This document shows, piece by piece, positions 57,144 through 64,000 of a stretch of 64,000 bases of DNA. Each line of letters opens with the position of its first letter. Position 1 is the stretch's first letter. The position numbers were made by a program, and so were the translations under genes. The notes under the pieces are model-generated. The model saw nothing but the letters and a program-made list of their open reading frames with translations, searched no databases and had not been told where the DNA came from. This stretch comes from an uncultured Alphaproteobacteria bacterium (GTDB lineage: Bacteria > Pseudomonadota > Alphaproteobacteria > UBA11222): assembly GCA_947258435.1 (NCBI GenBank), contig CAMYID010000013.1, positions 124,001-188,000 of the forward strand, in the 5' to 3' direction.

Positions 57144-58640
57144 TCAGGGCTTGTTCATCATCTCATGAAACTCCTGCAGGGCAGGGCAGGGCTGCGGAGT
57201 CGGGGTATCGATTGCTTTGCCGACAAGATCGCCGCTGACAAACATGATGCCGATTGACAGGGCGAGTTGCAGAACCTGATTGCTGTCGACCTGTTCGACA
57301 CAGGGGATCAGGCGCTGTCGCTTGCAGTGGTTGATCAGATAGTTCAGCCTTTCGCGCAACAGGGGTTTATTTGTTGCGTTATTGCGCGGCAGGATCAGGC
57401 AAAGCGCGGCCAGACCGGTTTGTTCAAGGTTGCGATAATCCTTGTTGGTCAGGTTGACGGATGCGAATACATACCGGCTGAACGGTTTCAATGTTTCGAC
57501 CACGGACTGGACCCGCGATGACGGAGCGCCCTCCGGCAGTCCATAAATCTGGAACACAAGCATATCGCGGATTTTCTCGGGAATTTCCTTGCATAAATTG
57601 AGATAGCGGGTGCGTGACTGTGAGGTGGCCAGCGTTTCGTAGCTGATCGGCAGGACCATAAGATTGTTACTGTGCATCGCCAGCAGATCGATTGCCGCAT
57701 CCACACTTTTGTCGAGAATCTGAAAATCAAAATCGAGATATTCATCAACCTCAAGCATGTCGCGGGTCTGCAGATAACCTGATTTGCTGCCCATCTGCGG
57801 ATGCACGAAAGTCGGAACGGTCATATAGGCGATGATGTGGTTACGCTGTGCTTGCCAGGCGGGGCGGAATTTGTAGCTGCAAAAAGGCAGGCGCCGGGTG
57901 TCGATATCATCGATGGATTTTGAGGCAAGCTTATCGTGCCAGGATTGCCGTTCGGTGCCATTGTCCCCCTTCCTGTTCCCTTTCCCGTCTGCTGGTTGCG
58001 TGCGGGGTGTGGGGGTCGCAGGCGGCCTATCGAGTTCAACGATGCTGATATCATCGAACTTTACCGTTTCGAATGAGACGCCGCGCCCGACTTTTGCAAT
58101 TGCGGTGCGGATTGTCAGCGCGGACAATTCGATATCACCGATAAAATAGCTGTGGATTTCGCGCGCGATCTGAAATGATTTGAAACGCGCCTGCTGATCG
58201 CTCAGGGCGGCATGGCAGACAAGATATTCCACATCCGAATGACGCAGAAAGACATCCTGCGGCCCCAGATGCCGCGCGATGATCTGGCTGACCTTTTCAT
58301 GCACGCGGGTTTGCGCCGCTTCCCATTTTGCGCCCAATGCGGTTTTGACGGCTTCAAGCCCGACCAGATTGAGGCGACCGACCATGCATTCAGGTTGATC
58401 GCTGAGAACAGACAGAAGTTTCTTTTCGAAGGTCTCAAAATTGCCGGCCCGCTGTGCAACTTGTTTTGGCGCGTCGGTGACAGGGGGTTTCGCTGTTGCG
58501 GACGCCATCGTTCTGGCCGCAGCACTCAAAGTAGAATTCCGACTGTGCGGCACCGGGTTTGCAAAGGCTGACGGCTTGCGTCCGGACTCTTTTTCAGAAC
58601 CAAACAATAAAGCCAATAGCTTTGTGCGGATGCCAGCCAT
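57144..58640 (-). CDS. Degenerate GGDEF-EAL-like protein, paralogue of the next gene
   Basis: A 498-residue cytoplasmic protein from the ATG at 58640 (MAGIRTKLLALLFGS). Residues ~70-200 look like a GGDEF fold: FEKKLLSVLSDQPECMVGRLN, then DVFLRHSDVEYLVCHAALSDQQARFK, in which HSDVEY (134-139) occupies the GG(D/E)EF position. Residues ~250-480 look EAL-like: FCSYKFRPAWQAQRNHIIAYMTVP, MLVFQIYGLPEGAPSSRVQSVVETLKPF, and QRLIPCVEQVDSNQVLQLALSIGIMFVSGDLVGK near the end. Catalytic motifs are absent in both halves. It follows its paralogue by 257 bases. Function is inferred only as nucleotide-independent signalling or scaffolding. Confidence 0.6.
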   Translation of the reverse strand: MAGIRTKLLALLFGSEKESGRKPSAFANPVPHSRNSTLSAAARTMASATAKPPVTDAPKQVAQRAGNFETFEKKLLSVLSDQPECMVGRLNLVGLEAVKTALGAKWEAAQTRVHEKVSQIIARHLGPQDVFLRHSDVEYLVCHAALSDQQARFKSFQIAREIHSYFIGDIELSALTIRTAIAKVGRGVSFETVKFDDISIVELDRPPATPTPRTQPADGKGNRKGDNGTERQSWHDKLASKSIDDIDTRRLPFCSYKFRPAWQAQRNHIIAYMTVPTFVHPQMGSKSGYLQTRDMLEVDEYLDFDFQILDKSVDAAIDLLAMHSNNLMVLPISYETLATSQSRTRYLNLCKEIPEKIRDMLVFQIYGLPEGAPSSRVQSVVETLKPFSRYVFASVNLTNKDYRNLEQTGLAALCLILPRNNATNKPLLRERLNYLINHCKRQRLIPCVEQVDSNQVLQLALSIGIMFVSGDLVGKAIDTPTPQPCPALQEFHEMMNKP

Positions 58641-58897
58641 TCCAGTCTCGCCGCAATTATCGTGCGCATTCAAAAATGCGCGTAAAAAGAGCAATATTAG
58701 TAAAATACAATTATTAATGATGTGTTGCCGAAGCGGCTGGGCTTGGGGTGCATCCAGAACGCGGCTAGCCCGAAACCATTCCGCAGCCTCAATGGGATGC
58801 CGCGGGCAGTTTCATGGGGCACACAAGCCTGGCGGCGGGGGTAGTGTGTCTGGAGGGGATCAGGTCAGGGCGGGGCTGGGCTGCCGTTGGCTCAGCC

Positions 58898-60442
58898 TTA
58901 CGCGGAAGCCGAAATATCTGAACTAGCGGTAGTATTTTGCGCCACAATGTCCTTGAAGGTGCAGCGCGCCATATGACCGGGTGCAAAGCTGGGTTTGCTG
59001 ATGACATCGCCGGCAATGAAGAATACGCCCGCGTCCACGCCCAGTTTCAGCATGGCAATATTTGAGACCTCTTCCAGGCAGGGAATCATTTCGGTCTTTT
59101 TGCATTGCATGACAAGTTGCAGCAGCCGCTTGGAGATAGCAGACGGGTCGAGTGCACTGAAATTTTTGGGTGGTATGAGGCAAATTGCGTCCAGACCGGT
59201 ATTTTCGAAGTTCCGGTAGTTCTGCTTTTCAATGCTGACGGTGACGAAAATATGCCGGCAGAAAGGCTTAAGTGTCTGGACAACGCTTTGTACGCGGCTG
59301 GAGGGGGCACCGTCGGGCAGATCGTAAATCTGAAATACAATCATTTCGCGGATTTTCGCCGGAACCTGCCGGCAGATCGCCAGATATTTTTCACGCAGGC
59401 GCGGTGAAGTCGCGGTCTCGAAGTCAAGCGGAATGACCACCAGCGTCATAAACAGATTTGAGATCAGTTCCGCGCAGACATCTACGGCTTCGGCAAGAAT
59501 CAGAAAATCAAGCGCATGCCGTTCATCTTCTTTCAGAATATTGCGCGTTTGCAGATAGCCGGTGCGCTCACCCAGTAATTCATGGCTGAAGCGTGGCAAA
59601 ATATGATGGGCAATCAGAACATTCTGTTTGCTGTGCCAGACGCTGCGGAACAGGAAGTCGCAGTAATCAAGTCGGTTGACCGCACTCAGTTCGGTAATTG
59701 TCGAGCTTAATCCGATATTTGCAATATCGATGCTGTTGGCGACAGGCTGTCTTGCCGACACCGGCTCCGCTTCTGCCTGCACGGCTTGTTGTAGTTGTTT
59801 CTTGAGCTCTTCCTCATGATTGATATCGTCAAATGTCAGCTCTTCGAATTTGACGCTGCCATCGGCGCTGGCGACGGCAGTCCGAATAGTGATTTTTTCC
59901 AGTTCCGCCGTGCCTAGGAAAAATGACAGAATTTCCTGTGCAATCTGAATTGACTTGAGACGTGCCTGCTGATCGCTGAGGTTTGCATGACATACCATGT
60001 ACTCCACTTCATTATGCCGGACAAAAATATCGTCCTTGGCCAGGTTCTTGCGCAGAATGCTTTGAACCTTTTCATGGACGCGTTCCTGCACATTTTCCCA
60101 GCGGGTGCCGAGCGCCTCTTTCAACTGATGTAATCCGATCAGGTTGAGCCGCCCGATCATGCAGGCCGGTTGCGTGGCCAGAAGCCCCAGAAGGTGTGTT
60201 TCAAATCCTTCTTTTGTTACCTGCTTATCGATGTTGTTGATGTCCGACGGCGGCGTTGCGGCGGTCTTTTGCGGCAGCTCGATAGATTGGGTGGCAGGCT
60301 GTGCAGCCTTCTGCGCCGGCGGTTTTTTTGCTGCTGAGCTGGTTTTGTCACGATGCCGGGTTACACTGTCAGGAAAAATTTCCTCTGCCTTGCTGTCATT
60401 GCCGAAAATATAGTCCAGCACTTTCGTACGTAGGTTGTTCAT
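58898..60442 (-). CDS. Degenerate GGDEF-EAL-like protein
   Basis: A 514-residue cytoplasmic protein, start MNNLRTKVLDYIFGND, which parallels the N-terminus of the neighbouring paralogue. Residues ~80-205 are GGDEF-like with HNEVEY (143-148) in place of the signature, within IFVRHNEVEYMVCHANLSDQQARLKSIQIAQEI. A charged, disordered linker (about 205-255) follows. Residues ~258-485 resemble an EAL domain whose EAL motif and metal ligands are missing; it keeps the EGVET-like EMIPCLEEVSNIAMLKLGVDAGVFFIAGDVISKP ending. It is probably the first gene of the pair. It cannot be assigned a cellular role. Confidence 0.6.
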   Translation of the reverse strand: MNNLRTKVLDYIFGNDSKAEEIFPDSVTRHRDKTSSAAKKPPAQKAAQPATQSIELPQKTAATPPSDINNIDKQVTKEGFETHLLGLLATQPACMIGRLNLIGLHQLKEALGTRWENVQERVHEKVQSILRKNLAKDDIFVRHNEVEYMVCHANLSDQQARLKSIQIAQEILSFFLGTAELEKITIRTAVASADGSVKFEELTFDDINHEEELKKQLQQAVQAEAEPVSARQPVANSIDIANIGLSSTITELSAVNRLDYCDFLFRSVWHSKQNVLIAHHILPRFSHELLGERTGYLQTRNILKEDERHALDFLILAEAVDVCAELISNLFMTLVVIPLDFETATSPRLREKYLAICRQVPAKIREMIVFQIYDLPDGAPSSRVQSVVQTLKPFCRHIFVTVSIEKQNYRNFENTGLDAICLIPPKNFSALDPSAISKRLLQLVMQCKKTEMIPCLEEVSNIAMLKLGVDAGVFFIAGDVISKPSFAPGHMARCTFKDIVAQNTTASSDISASA

Positions 60443-60579
60443 TTCAGGACCGGAAAACTTCTACCCAGCGGGATATGGGAACAAATTAAAGTTTGAGACT
60501 TGGCGAAATCGGATAGTCAATTATTACTGGGAAAGCGTAAAAAATTCCTTATAAGGCGTGAGATGTCACGGGGAATCCG

Positions 60580-60608
60580 TTGACTGGCAGGCGGGGGCCG
60601 GTCACAAT
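60580..60608 (+). promoter_or_regulatory. Sigma-70-type promoter of the first alcohol dehydrogenase
   Basis: TTGACT and CACAAT are separated by exactly 17 bases. The predicted transcript start would be near 60615, about 37 bases before the ATG at 60652, with GCAGGGAG as ribosome site. Confidence 0.55.
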
Positions 60609-60651
60609 CGAAACAACTAATTCAGATGCTTTACTGCAGGGAGAAATACCT

Positions 60652-61737
60652 ATGAAAGCGGCCGTTCTGCGCGAGGCGGGCAAGCCTCTTACCATTGAAA
60701 ATGTCAATATCAGCAAGCCCGGTCCCCGCGAAGTTCTGATCCGGACGGCCGCCGCTGGCGTTTGTCACAGTGATCTGCATTTTGCCGACGGGCTTTATCC
60801 TTACATGTTGCCAGCTGTGCTCGGTCACGAATCGGCCGGTGTGGTCGAACAGGTTGGCTCCGATGTGACCTATGTCCAGCCCGGCGACCATGTGATTACC
60901 TGCCTGTCGGTATTCTGCGGTCATTGCGAACATTGTCTGACCGGCCATATGAGCCGTTGCCAGAGCCCCGAAGTGCAGCGTGATCCGGAGGCGGAACCCC
61001 GTCTGAGCCAGACGGATAGCGCGATGTTCCAGTTTATCAATCTGTCCTCCTATGCCGAACAGATGCTGGTGCATGAGCATGCCATCGTGAAAATCCGCAA
61101 GGATATGCCGCTTGATCGGGCTGCGGTTATCGGCTGTGCGGTGACGACCGGCGTGGGTGCGGTGTTCCACACCGCCGCTGTTGAGCCTGGTTCGACAGTT
61201 GCGGTGATCGGCTGCGGCGGCATCGGCCTGAGTGCGGTCAATGGCGCGGCGATTGCAGGCGCAGGCCGGGTTATTGCGATCGATATGGTCGGTTCCAAGC
61301 TCAATCTGGCGAAAGAGTTCGGTGCGACCGATGTGATCGATGCAAGCGAAGGCAATGTGGTTGAGCAGGTGCGTGAGCTCACCGGTGGCGGCGTGCATTA
61401 CAGCTTTGAGGCTATCGGTCTCAAGCAGACGGCGGAGCAAGCCTTCCAGATGTGCAGAACCGGCGGCACCGCAACCGTTATCGGTATGATTCCGGTTGGC
61501 ACTATGGTCGAAATCCATGGCGCTGAATTGCTTCAGGAGAAGAAACTTCAGGGTTCCATGATGGGTTCGAACCGGTCGCGCGTCGATATGCCGCGCTTTG
61601 TGGATTTCTATATGGACGGCAAGCTGAAGCTGGACGAAATGATTTCAGACCGCATCGGTCTTGAGGATATTAACGGTGCGTTCGATAATCTGCGTTCGGG
61701 CAGTGTGGCGCGGCAGGTCATCACATTCGACCATTAA
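60652..61737 (+). CDS. Zinc-dependent alcohol dehydrogenase (copy 1)
   Basis: A 361-residue medium-chain dehydrogenase. The catalytic zinc site includes Cys38 (GVCHSD), His59 and Glu60 (GHESAG), and probably Cys162; structural zinc is held by Cys89, Cys92, Cys95 and Cys103 (FCGHCEHCLTGHMSRC). The NAD-binding loop is GCGGIG at 187-192. The pattern resembles the class III / NDMA-dependent alcohol dehydrogenase group. The start at 60652 was chosen by the family N-terminus MKAAVL and the ribosome site. A terminator follows, so it may be a single-gene transcript. The substrate is unknown. Confidence 0.92.
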   Translation: MKAAVLREAGKPLTIENVNISKPGPREVLIRTAAAGVCHSDLHFADGLYPYMLPAVLGHESAGVVEQVGSDVTYVQPGDHVITCLSVFCGHCEHCLTGHMSRCQSPEVQRDPEAEPRLSQTDSAMFQFINLSSYAEQMLVHEHAIVKIRKDMPLDRAAVIGCAVTTGVGAVFHTAAVEPGSTVAVIGCGGIGLSAVNGAAIAGAGRVIAIDMVGSKLNLAKEFGATDVIDASEGNVVEQVRELTGGGVHYSFEAIGLKQTAEQAFQMCRTGGTATVIGMIPVGTMVEIHGAELLQEKKLQGSMMGSNRSRVDMPRFVDFYMDGKLKLDEMISDRIGLEDINGAFDNLRSGSVARQVITFDH

Positions 61738-61800
61738 TGCGCCCCGAAAGCTGTCGGCGCGTGTTGCGCGATAGCTGAATGCGCAAAAATCTGATAATGA

Positions 61801-61827
61801 AAAGGTCGGGAATTGCCCGGCCTTTTT
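61801..61827 (+). terminator. Rho-independent terminator after the first alcohol dehydrogenase
   Basis: AGGTCGGG (61803-61810) pairs with CCCGGCCT (61816-61823), allowing one G-U pair, over a five-base loop, and is followed by TTTTT. A strong hairpin in the expected place. Confidence 0.85.
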
Positions 61828-61902
61828 ATTTCGGTGCAGTTTGCACGAATTTCCGGGGCAGGCAGCAAGCAAGAACGCTAACAGTGAGCAGGGAGGAACG
61901 GC

Positions 61903-62988
61903 ATGAAAGCCGCCGTATTGCATGAAGTAAAAACACCGCTTCAGATCGAGGATGTTCAAATTTCAAAACCCGGACCGCGCGAAGTGCTGGTACGGACTTC
62001 AGCTGTTGGTGTATGCCACAGTGATCTGCATATTGCTGACGGTCATTATCCGTTCCGGCTGCCTGCCGTGCTGGGCCATGAAGCGGCCGGTATTGTGGAG
62101 CAGGTGGGGTCTGACGTGACCTATGTGAAGCCGGGCGATCACGTGATCACCTGCCTGTCGGTATTTTGCGGCCATTGCGATCATTGCCTGACCGGCCATA
62201 TGGCCCGCTGCGGCAGCCGCGAAACCCAGCGGACAAAGGAAGAAGAGCCCCGGCTGATGCTGAACGGCAGATATATGACGCAGTTCGCAAGCCTTTCATC
62301 TTATGCCGAGCAGATGCTGGTGCATGAGCATGCTATCGTGAAAGTGCGTGAGGATATGCCGCTTGATCGGGCGGCACTGATCGGGTGCGGTGTGATGACC
62401 GGTGCTGGGGCTGCAATTAACACCGCAAAGGTTGAGCCGGGCTCGACGGTGGCAGTCATTGGCTGCGGCGGCATCGGGCTGAGCGCCATTAACGGTGCGG
62501 CAATTGCCGGCGCGGGCCGGATTATCGCGATCGATATGGTCGGTTCCAAACTCAACCTTGCAAAACAGTTCGGCGCAACCGATGTGATCAACGCAAAAGA
62601 CGGCAATGTGGTCGAGCAGGTGCGCGAGCTGACAGGCGGCGGCGTGCATTACAGCTTCGAGGCGATCGGTCTCAAGCAAACGGCCGAAGATGCATTCAAG
62701 ATGGTACGCACAGGTGGCGTTGCGACGGTCATCGGCATGATCCCGGTCGGCACGATGGTCGAAGTGCATGGCGCGGAACTGCTGCAGGAGAAAAAGCTGC
62801 AGGGTTCGATGATGGGGTCGAACCGTTTCCGCGTCGATATGCCCCGGCTGGTCGACTTCTATATGTCGGGCAAGCTCAAGCTTGACGAGATGATCTCCGA
62901 TCACATCAAGCTTGAGGACATCAATCAGGCATTTGATAATCTGCGTACCGGTGAAGTGGCCCGCCAGGTCATCATGATGGATAGCTGA
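61903..62988 (+). CDS. Zinc-dependent alcohol dehydrogenase (copy 2)
   Basis: A 361-residue close paralogue of the first copy, aligning without gaps through nearly the whole length. The zinc ligands (Cys38, His59, Glu60, Cys89, Cys92, Cys95, Cys103, Cys162) and the nucleotide loop GCGGIG are all kept. Differences cluster in the substrate-facing segment around residues 104-131. That suggests different substrate preference rather than a dead duplicate. It has its own ribosome site (CAGGGAGGAA). Substrate unknown. Confidence 0.92.
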   Translation: MKAAVLHEVKTPLQIEDVQISKPGPREVLVRTSAVGVCHSDLHIADGHYPFRLPAVLGHEAAGIVEQVGSDVTYVKPGDHVITCLSVFCGHCDHCLTGHMARCGSRETQRTKEEEPRLMLNGRYMTQFASLSSYAEQMLVHEHAIVKVREDMPLDRAALIGCGVMTGAGAAINTAKVEPGSTVAVIGCGGIGLSAINGAAIAGAGRIIAIDMVGSKLNLAKQFGATDVINAKDGNVVEQVRELTGGGVHYSFEAIGLKQTAEDAFKMVRTGGVATVIGMIPVGTMVEVHGAELLQEKKLQGSMMGSNRFRVDMPRLVDFYMSGKLKLDEMISDHIKLEDINQAFDNLRTGEVARQVIMMDS

Positions 62989-63024
62989 TCTTTCACTGCC
63001 GAACCGGCAACAACATATGCTGAA

Positions 63025-63057
63025 AAGCCGCCTCCCGCTCAGAGAGGCGGCTTTTTG
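63025..63057. terminator. Bidirectional rho-independent terminator
   Basis: AAGCCGCCTC (63025-63034) and GAGGCGGCTT (63044-63053) form a perfect 10-bp stem with T-runs on both sides (TTTTT on plus, TTTT on minus). It would end both the second dehydrogenase gene and the convergent hydrolase gene. Confidence 0.9.
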
Positions 63058-63072
63058 TTTTCCAACTGGTTG

Positions 63073-63801
63073 TCAGCTGTCGCCGTTTGCGATCTTGTCC
63101 AGAATCGCGGTCAGTTCGTCGGGCATGGCGAAGAAAGGCGAATGCCCGCAATCGAGCGGGAACACCTGTTCGCAGGGCGTGTGCGTATACATGCGTTTTT
63201 GCAGCGAGGGCGTGAGTACACGGTCGTTGCGGCATTCAACGTAATAGCGCGGGATGCGCCCGTAATTTTCAGCGCTAGTATGAAGTGCCGTGGCGAAGGG
63301 AGCCGCGGACTGCCGACACAGCAGTGAAGCGGCGCGCGCCGCATCCTCTGTCGGGCAGTCGTGATAGAATAATTCGGTGATCGCTTCGGAATTGAGCGTG
63401 ACTTCCGACCCATCGGGGGTGAATCCGATATTGCCGGCAAGTCGCGAATCCGGATCGGCATATTCGGCATCCTGCAATGTTTCCCCGTTACCCAGCAGTA
63501 CAGCGCAGATATATGCAAGCCCTTGAACCCTGTCAGGCATGGCCTCGGCCGCCTGGCTGATCACCATCCCGCCCATGCTGTGCCCGGCAAGCAGCGCGGG
63601 GCCATCCATCTCCTCCAGCACCGCGCAAACATAGGCGGCATATCTGTCTATCGTCATCGCAGACAAGGGTTTGGGATTGTCGCCATGTCCGGGAAGATCG
63701 AGCGCAAGCGGCACATGACCCAAATCGCGTAAGCGCTCGCTTACCTTGTTCCAGCACCAAGCACCGTGCCAGGCGCCGTGAATGAGTATGATAGTCGCCA
63801 T
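63073..63801 (-). CDS. Alpha/beta hydrolase family protein
   Basis: A 242-residue alpha/beta hydrolase. It starts MATIILIHGAWHGAWCWNKV, with the HGAW oxyanion loop, and has PALLAGHSMGGMVISQAAE, with the nucleophile serine in GHSMG. The catalytic Asp is probably in ECRNDRVLTPSLQ and the His in FPLDCGHSPFFAMPDEL. This subgroup includes plant-type methylesterases, hydroxynitrile lyases and pheromone-like esterases; it is typical of salicylate methylesterase-like proteins. It lies between two dehydrogenase paralogues on the opposite strand. Its substrate may be an ester of the alcohol the dehydrogenases use; this is a guess. Confidence 0.85.
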   Translation of the reverse strand: MATIILIHGAWHGAWCWNKVSERLRDLGHVPLALDLPGHGDNPKPLSAMTIDRYAAYVCAVLEEMDGPALLAGHSMGGMVISQAAEAMPDRVQGLAYICAVLLGNGETLQDAEYADPDSRLAGNIGFTPDGSEVTLNSEAITELFYHDCPTEDAARAASLLCRQSAAPFATALHTSAENYGRIPRYYVECRNDRVLTPSLQKRMYTHTPCEQVFPLDCGHSPFFAMPDELTAILDKIANGDS

Positions 63802-63897
63802 AATTCGTTCGGAGCCTTTCAGCTGTCCTGCGACCTGCCGTTAGCGGGATGGCCTGTTTTTTGTTGCCGTTGGTCGCAATAGTTGAAACCCTGTACC

Positions 63898-63903
63898 TAT
63901 AAT
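63898..63903 (+). promoter_or_regulatory. Possible -10 element of the third alcohol dehydrogenase
   Basis: A perfect TATAAT lies 25 bases upstream of the ATG at 63928. No good -35 box is found at 16-18 bases upstream of it, so the call is weak. Confidence 0.3.
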
Positions 63904-63927
63904 AAACGAAAAGGGGAGGGACAGGCC

Positions 63928-64000
63928 ATGAAAGCGGCAATATTACGCGAGGTCAAACAACCGCTGCAGATTGAACAGGCGGAGATTTCCAAACCCGGCC
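63928..64000 (+). CDS. Zinc-dependent alcohol dehydrogenase (copy 3), start only
   Basis: The last 73 bases encode MKAAILREVKQPLQIEQAEI and then SKPG, clearly the same N-terminus as the two copies upstream (MKAAVLREAGKPLTIENV, MKAAVLHEVKTPLQIEDV). A strong ribosome site, GGGGAGGGA, precedes the ATG by about seven bases. The remainder is cut by the window edge, so intactness is unknown. Confidence 0.88.
   Translation, partial: MKAAILREVKQPLQIEQAEISKPG

Noticed and set aside
1-64000. tRNA, rRNA, CRISPR arrays, insertion sequences, prophage
   Set aside because: Scanning for T-loop motifs, regularly spaced direct repeats and transposase or integrase motifs gave nothing convincing.

Overview
The window is a gene-dense, moderately GC-rich stretch of a bacterial chromosome and is almost certainly alphaproteobacterial. 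The markers are a C4-pathway 5-aminolevulinate synthase (hemA), a MucR/Ros zinc-finger regulator, an LdtR-like MarR regulator, a PAS_5-type protein, RibB with a degenerate second domain, DnaG with eroded zinc ligands, DUF1489, and the order nrdR-ribD-ribE-ribB-ribH-nusB-thiL. The mix fits a free-living aerobic heterotroph, perhaps near Rhodospirillales, Sneathiellales or Kordiimonadales, but I cannot place it to genus. I saw no rRNA, tRNA, CRISPR array, insertion sequence, phage or conjugation gene.

Layout. 1-8.4 kb: end of a valine-catabolic mmsB, a PAS protein, a MarR regulator, a DUF1295 membrane enzyme, a frame-broken glycerophosphodiester phosphodiesterase, glutaryl-CoA dehydrogenase, hemA with a small conserved gene, a DUF1499 protein and mucR. 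8.6-15.5 kb: a housekeeping run glyA, nrdR, ribD, ribE, ribB, ribH, nusB, thiL (one-carbon, riboflavin and thiamine metabolism plus antitermination). 15.6-31.3 kb: a mixed region with a secreted FliL-like protein, DUF3089 hydrolase-like protein, enoyl-CoA hydratase, DUF502, recG, sdhE-mfd, a MocR regulator, a DUF1127 protein overlapping a truncated phzF, a drug/metabolite transporter, a TauD-like dioxygenase, a membrane-anchored trypsin-like protease, DUF350 and greA. 31.3-41.2 kb: carB, carA, yqeY, dnaG, rpoD (pyrimidine/arginine precursor synthesis and the macromolecular-synthesis block). 41.3-50.7 kb: a NIT-domain chemoreceptor, a YaiI protein, a flavodoxin-like protein, and a leucine/isovalerate catabolic operon (thiolase, mccB, methylglutaconyl-CoA hydratase, mccA, DUF1489). 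50.8-57.1 kb: an unknown small protein, a SulP transporter coupled to a universal stress protein, and bifunctional putA. 57.1-64 kb: two tandem paralogues that look like catalytically dead GGDEF-EAL proteins, then a family of zinc alcohol dehydrogenases (two complete copies and the start of a third) interrupted by an alpha/beta hydrolase.

Functionally the region is mainly core metabolism with a strong amino-acid catabolic side: valine, leucine, lysine/tryptophan via glutaryl-CoA, and proline. The least explained parts are the tandem GGDEF-EAL-like pair, the alcohol dehydrogenase amplification, two damaged genes (the GDPD frameshift in a nine-G run and the truncated phzF), and several short palindromes in divergent intergenic regions. 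All family assignments are made by reading motifs in the translated sequence; no database search was run.
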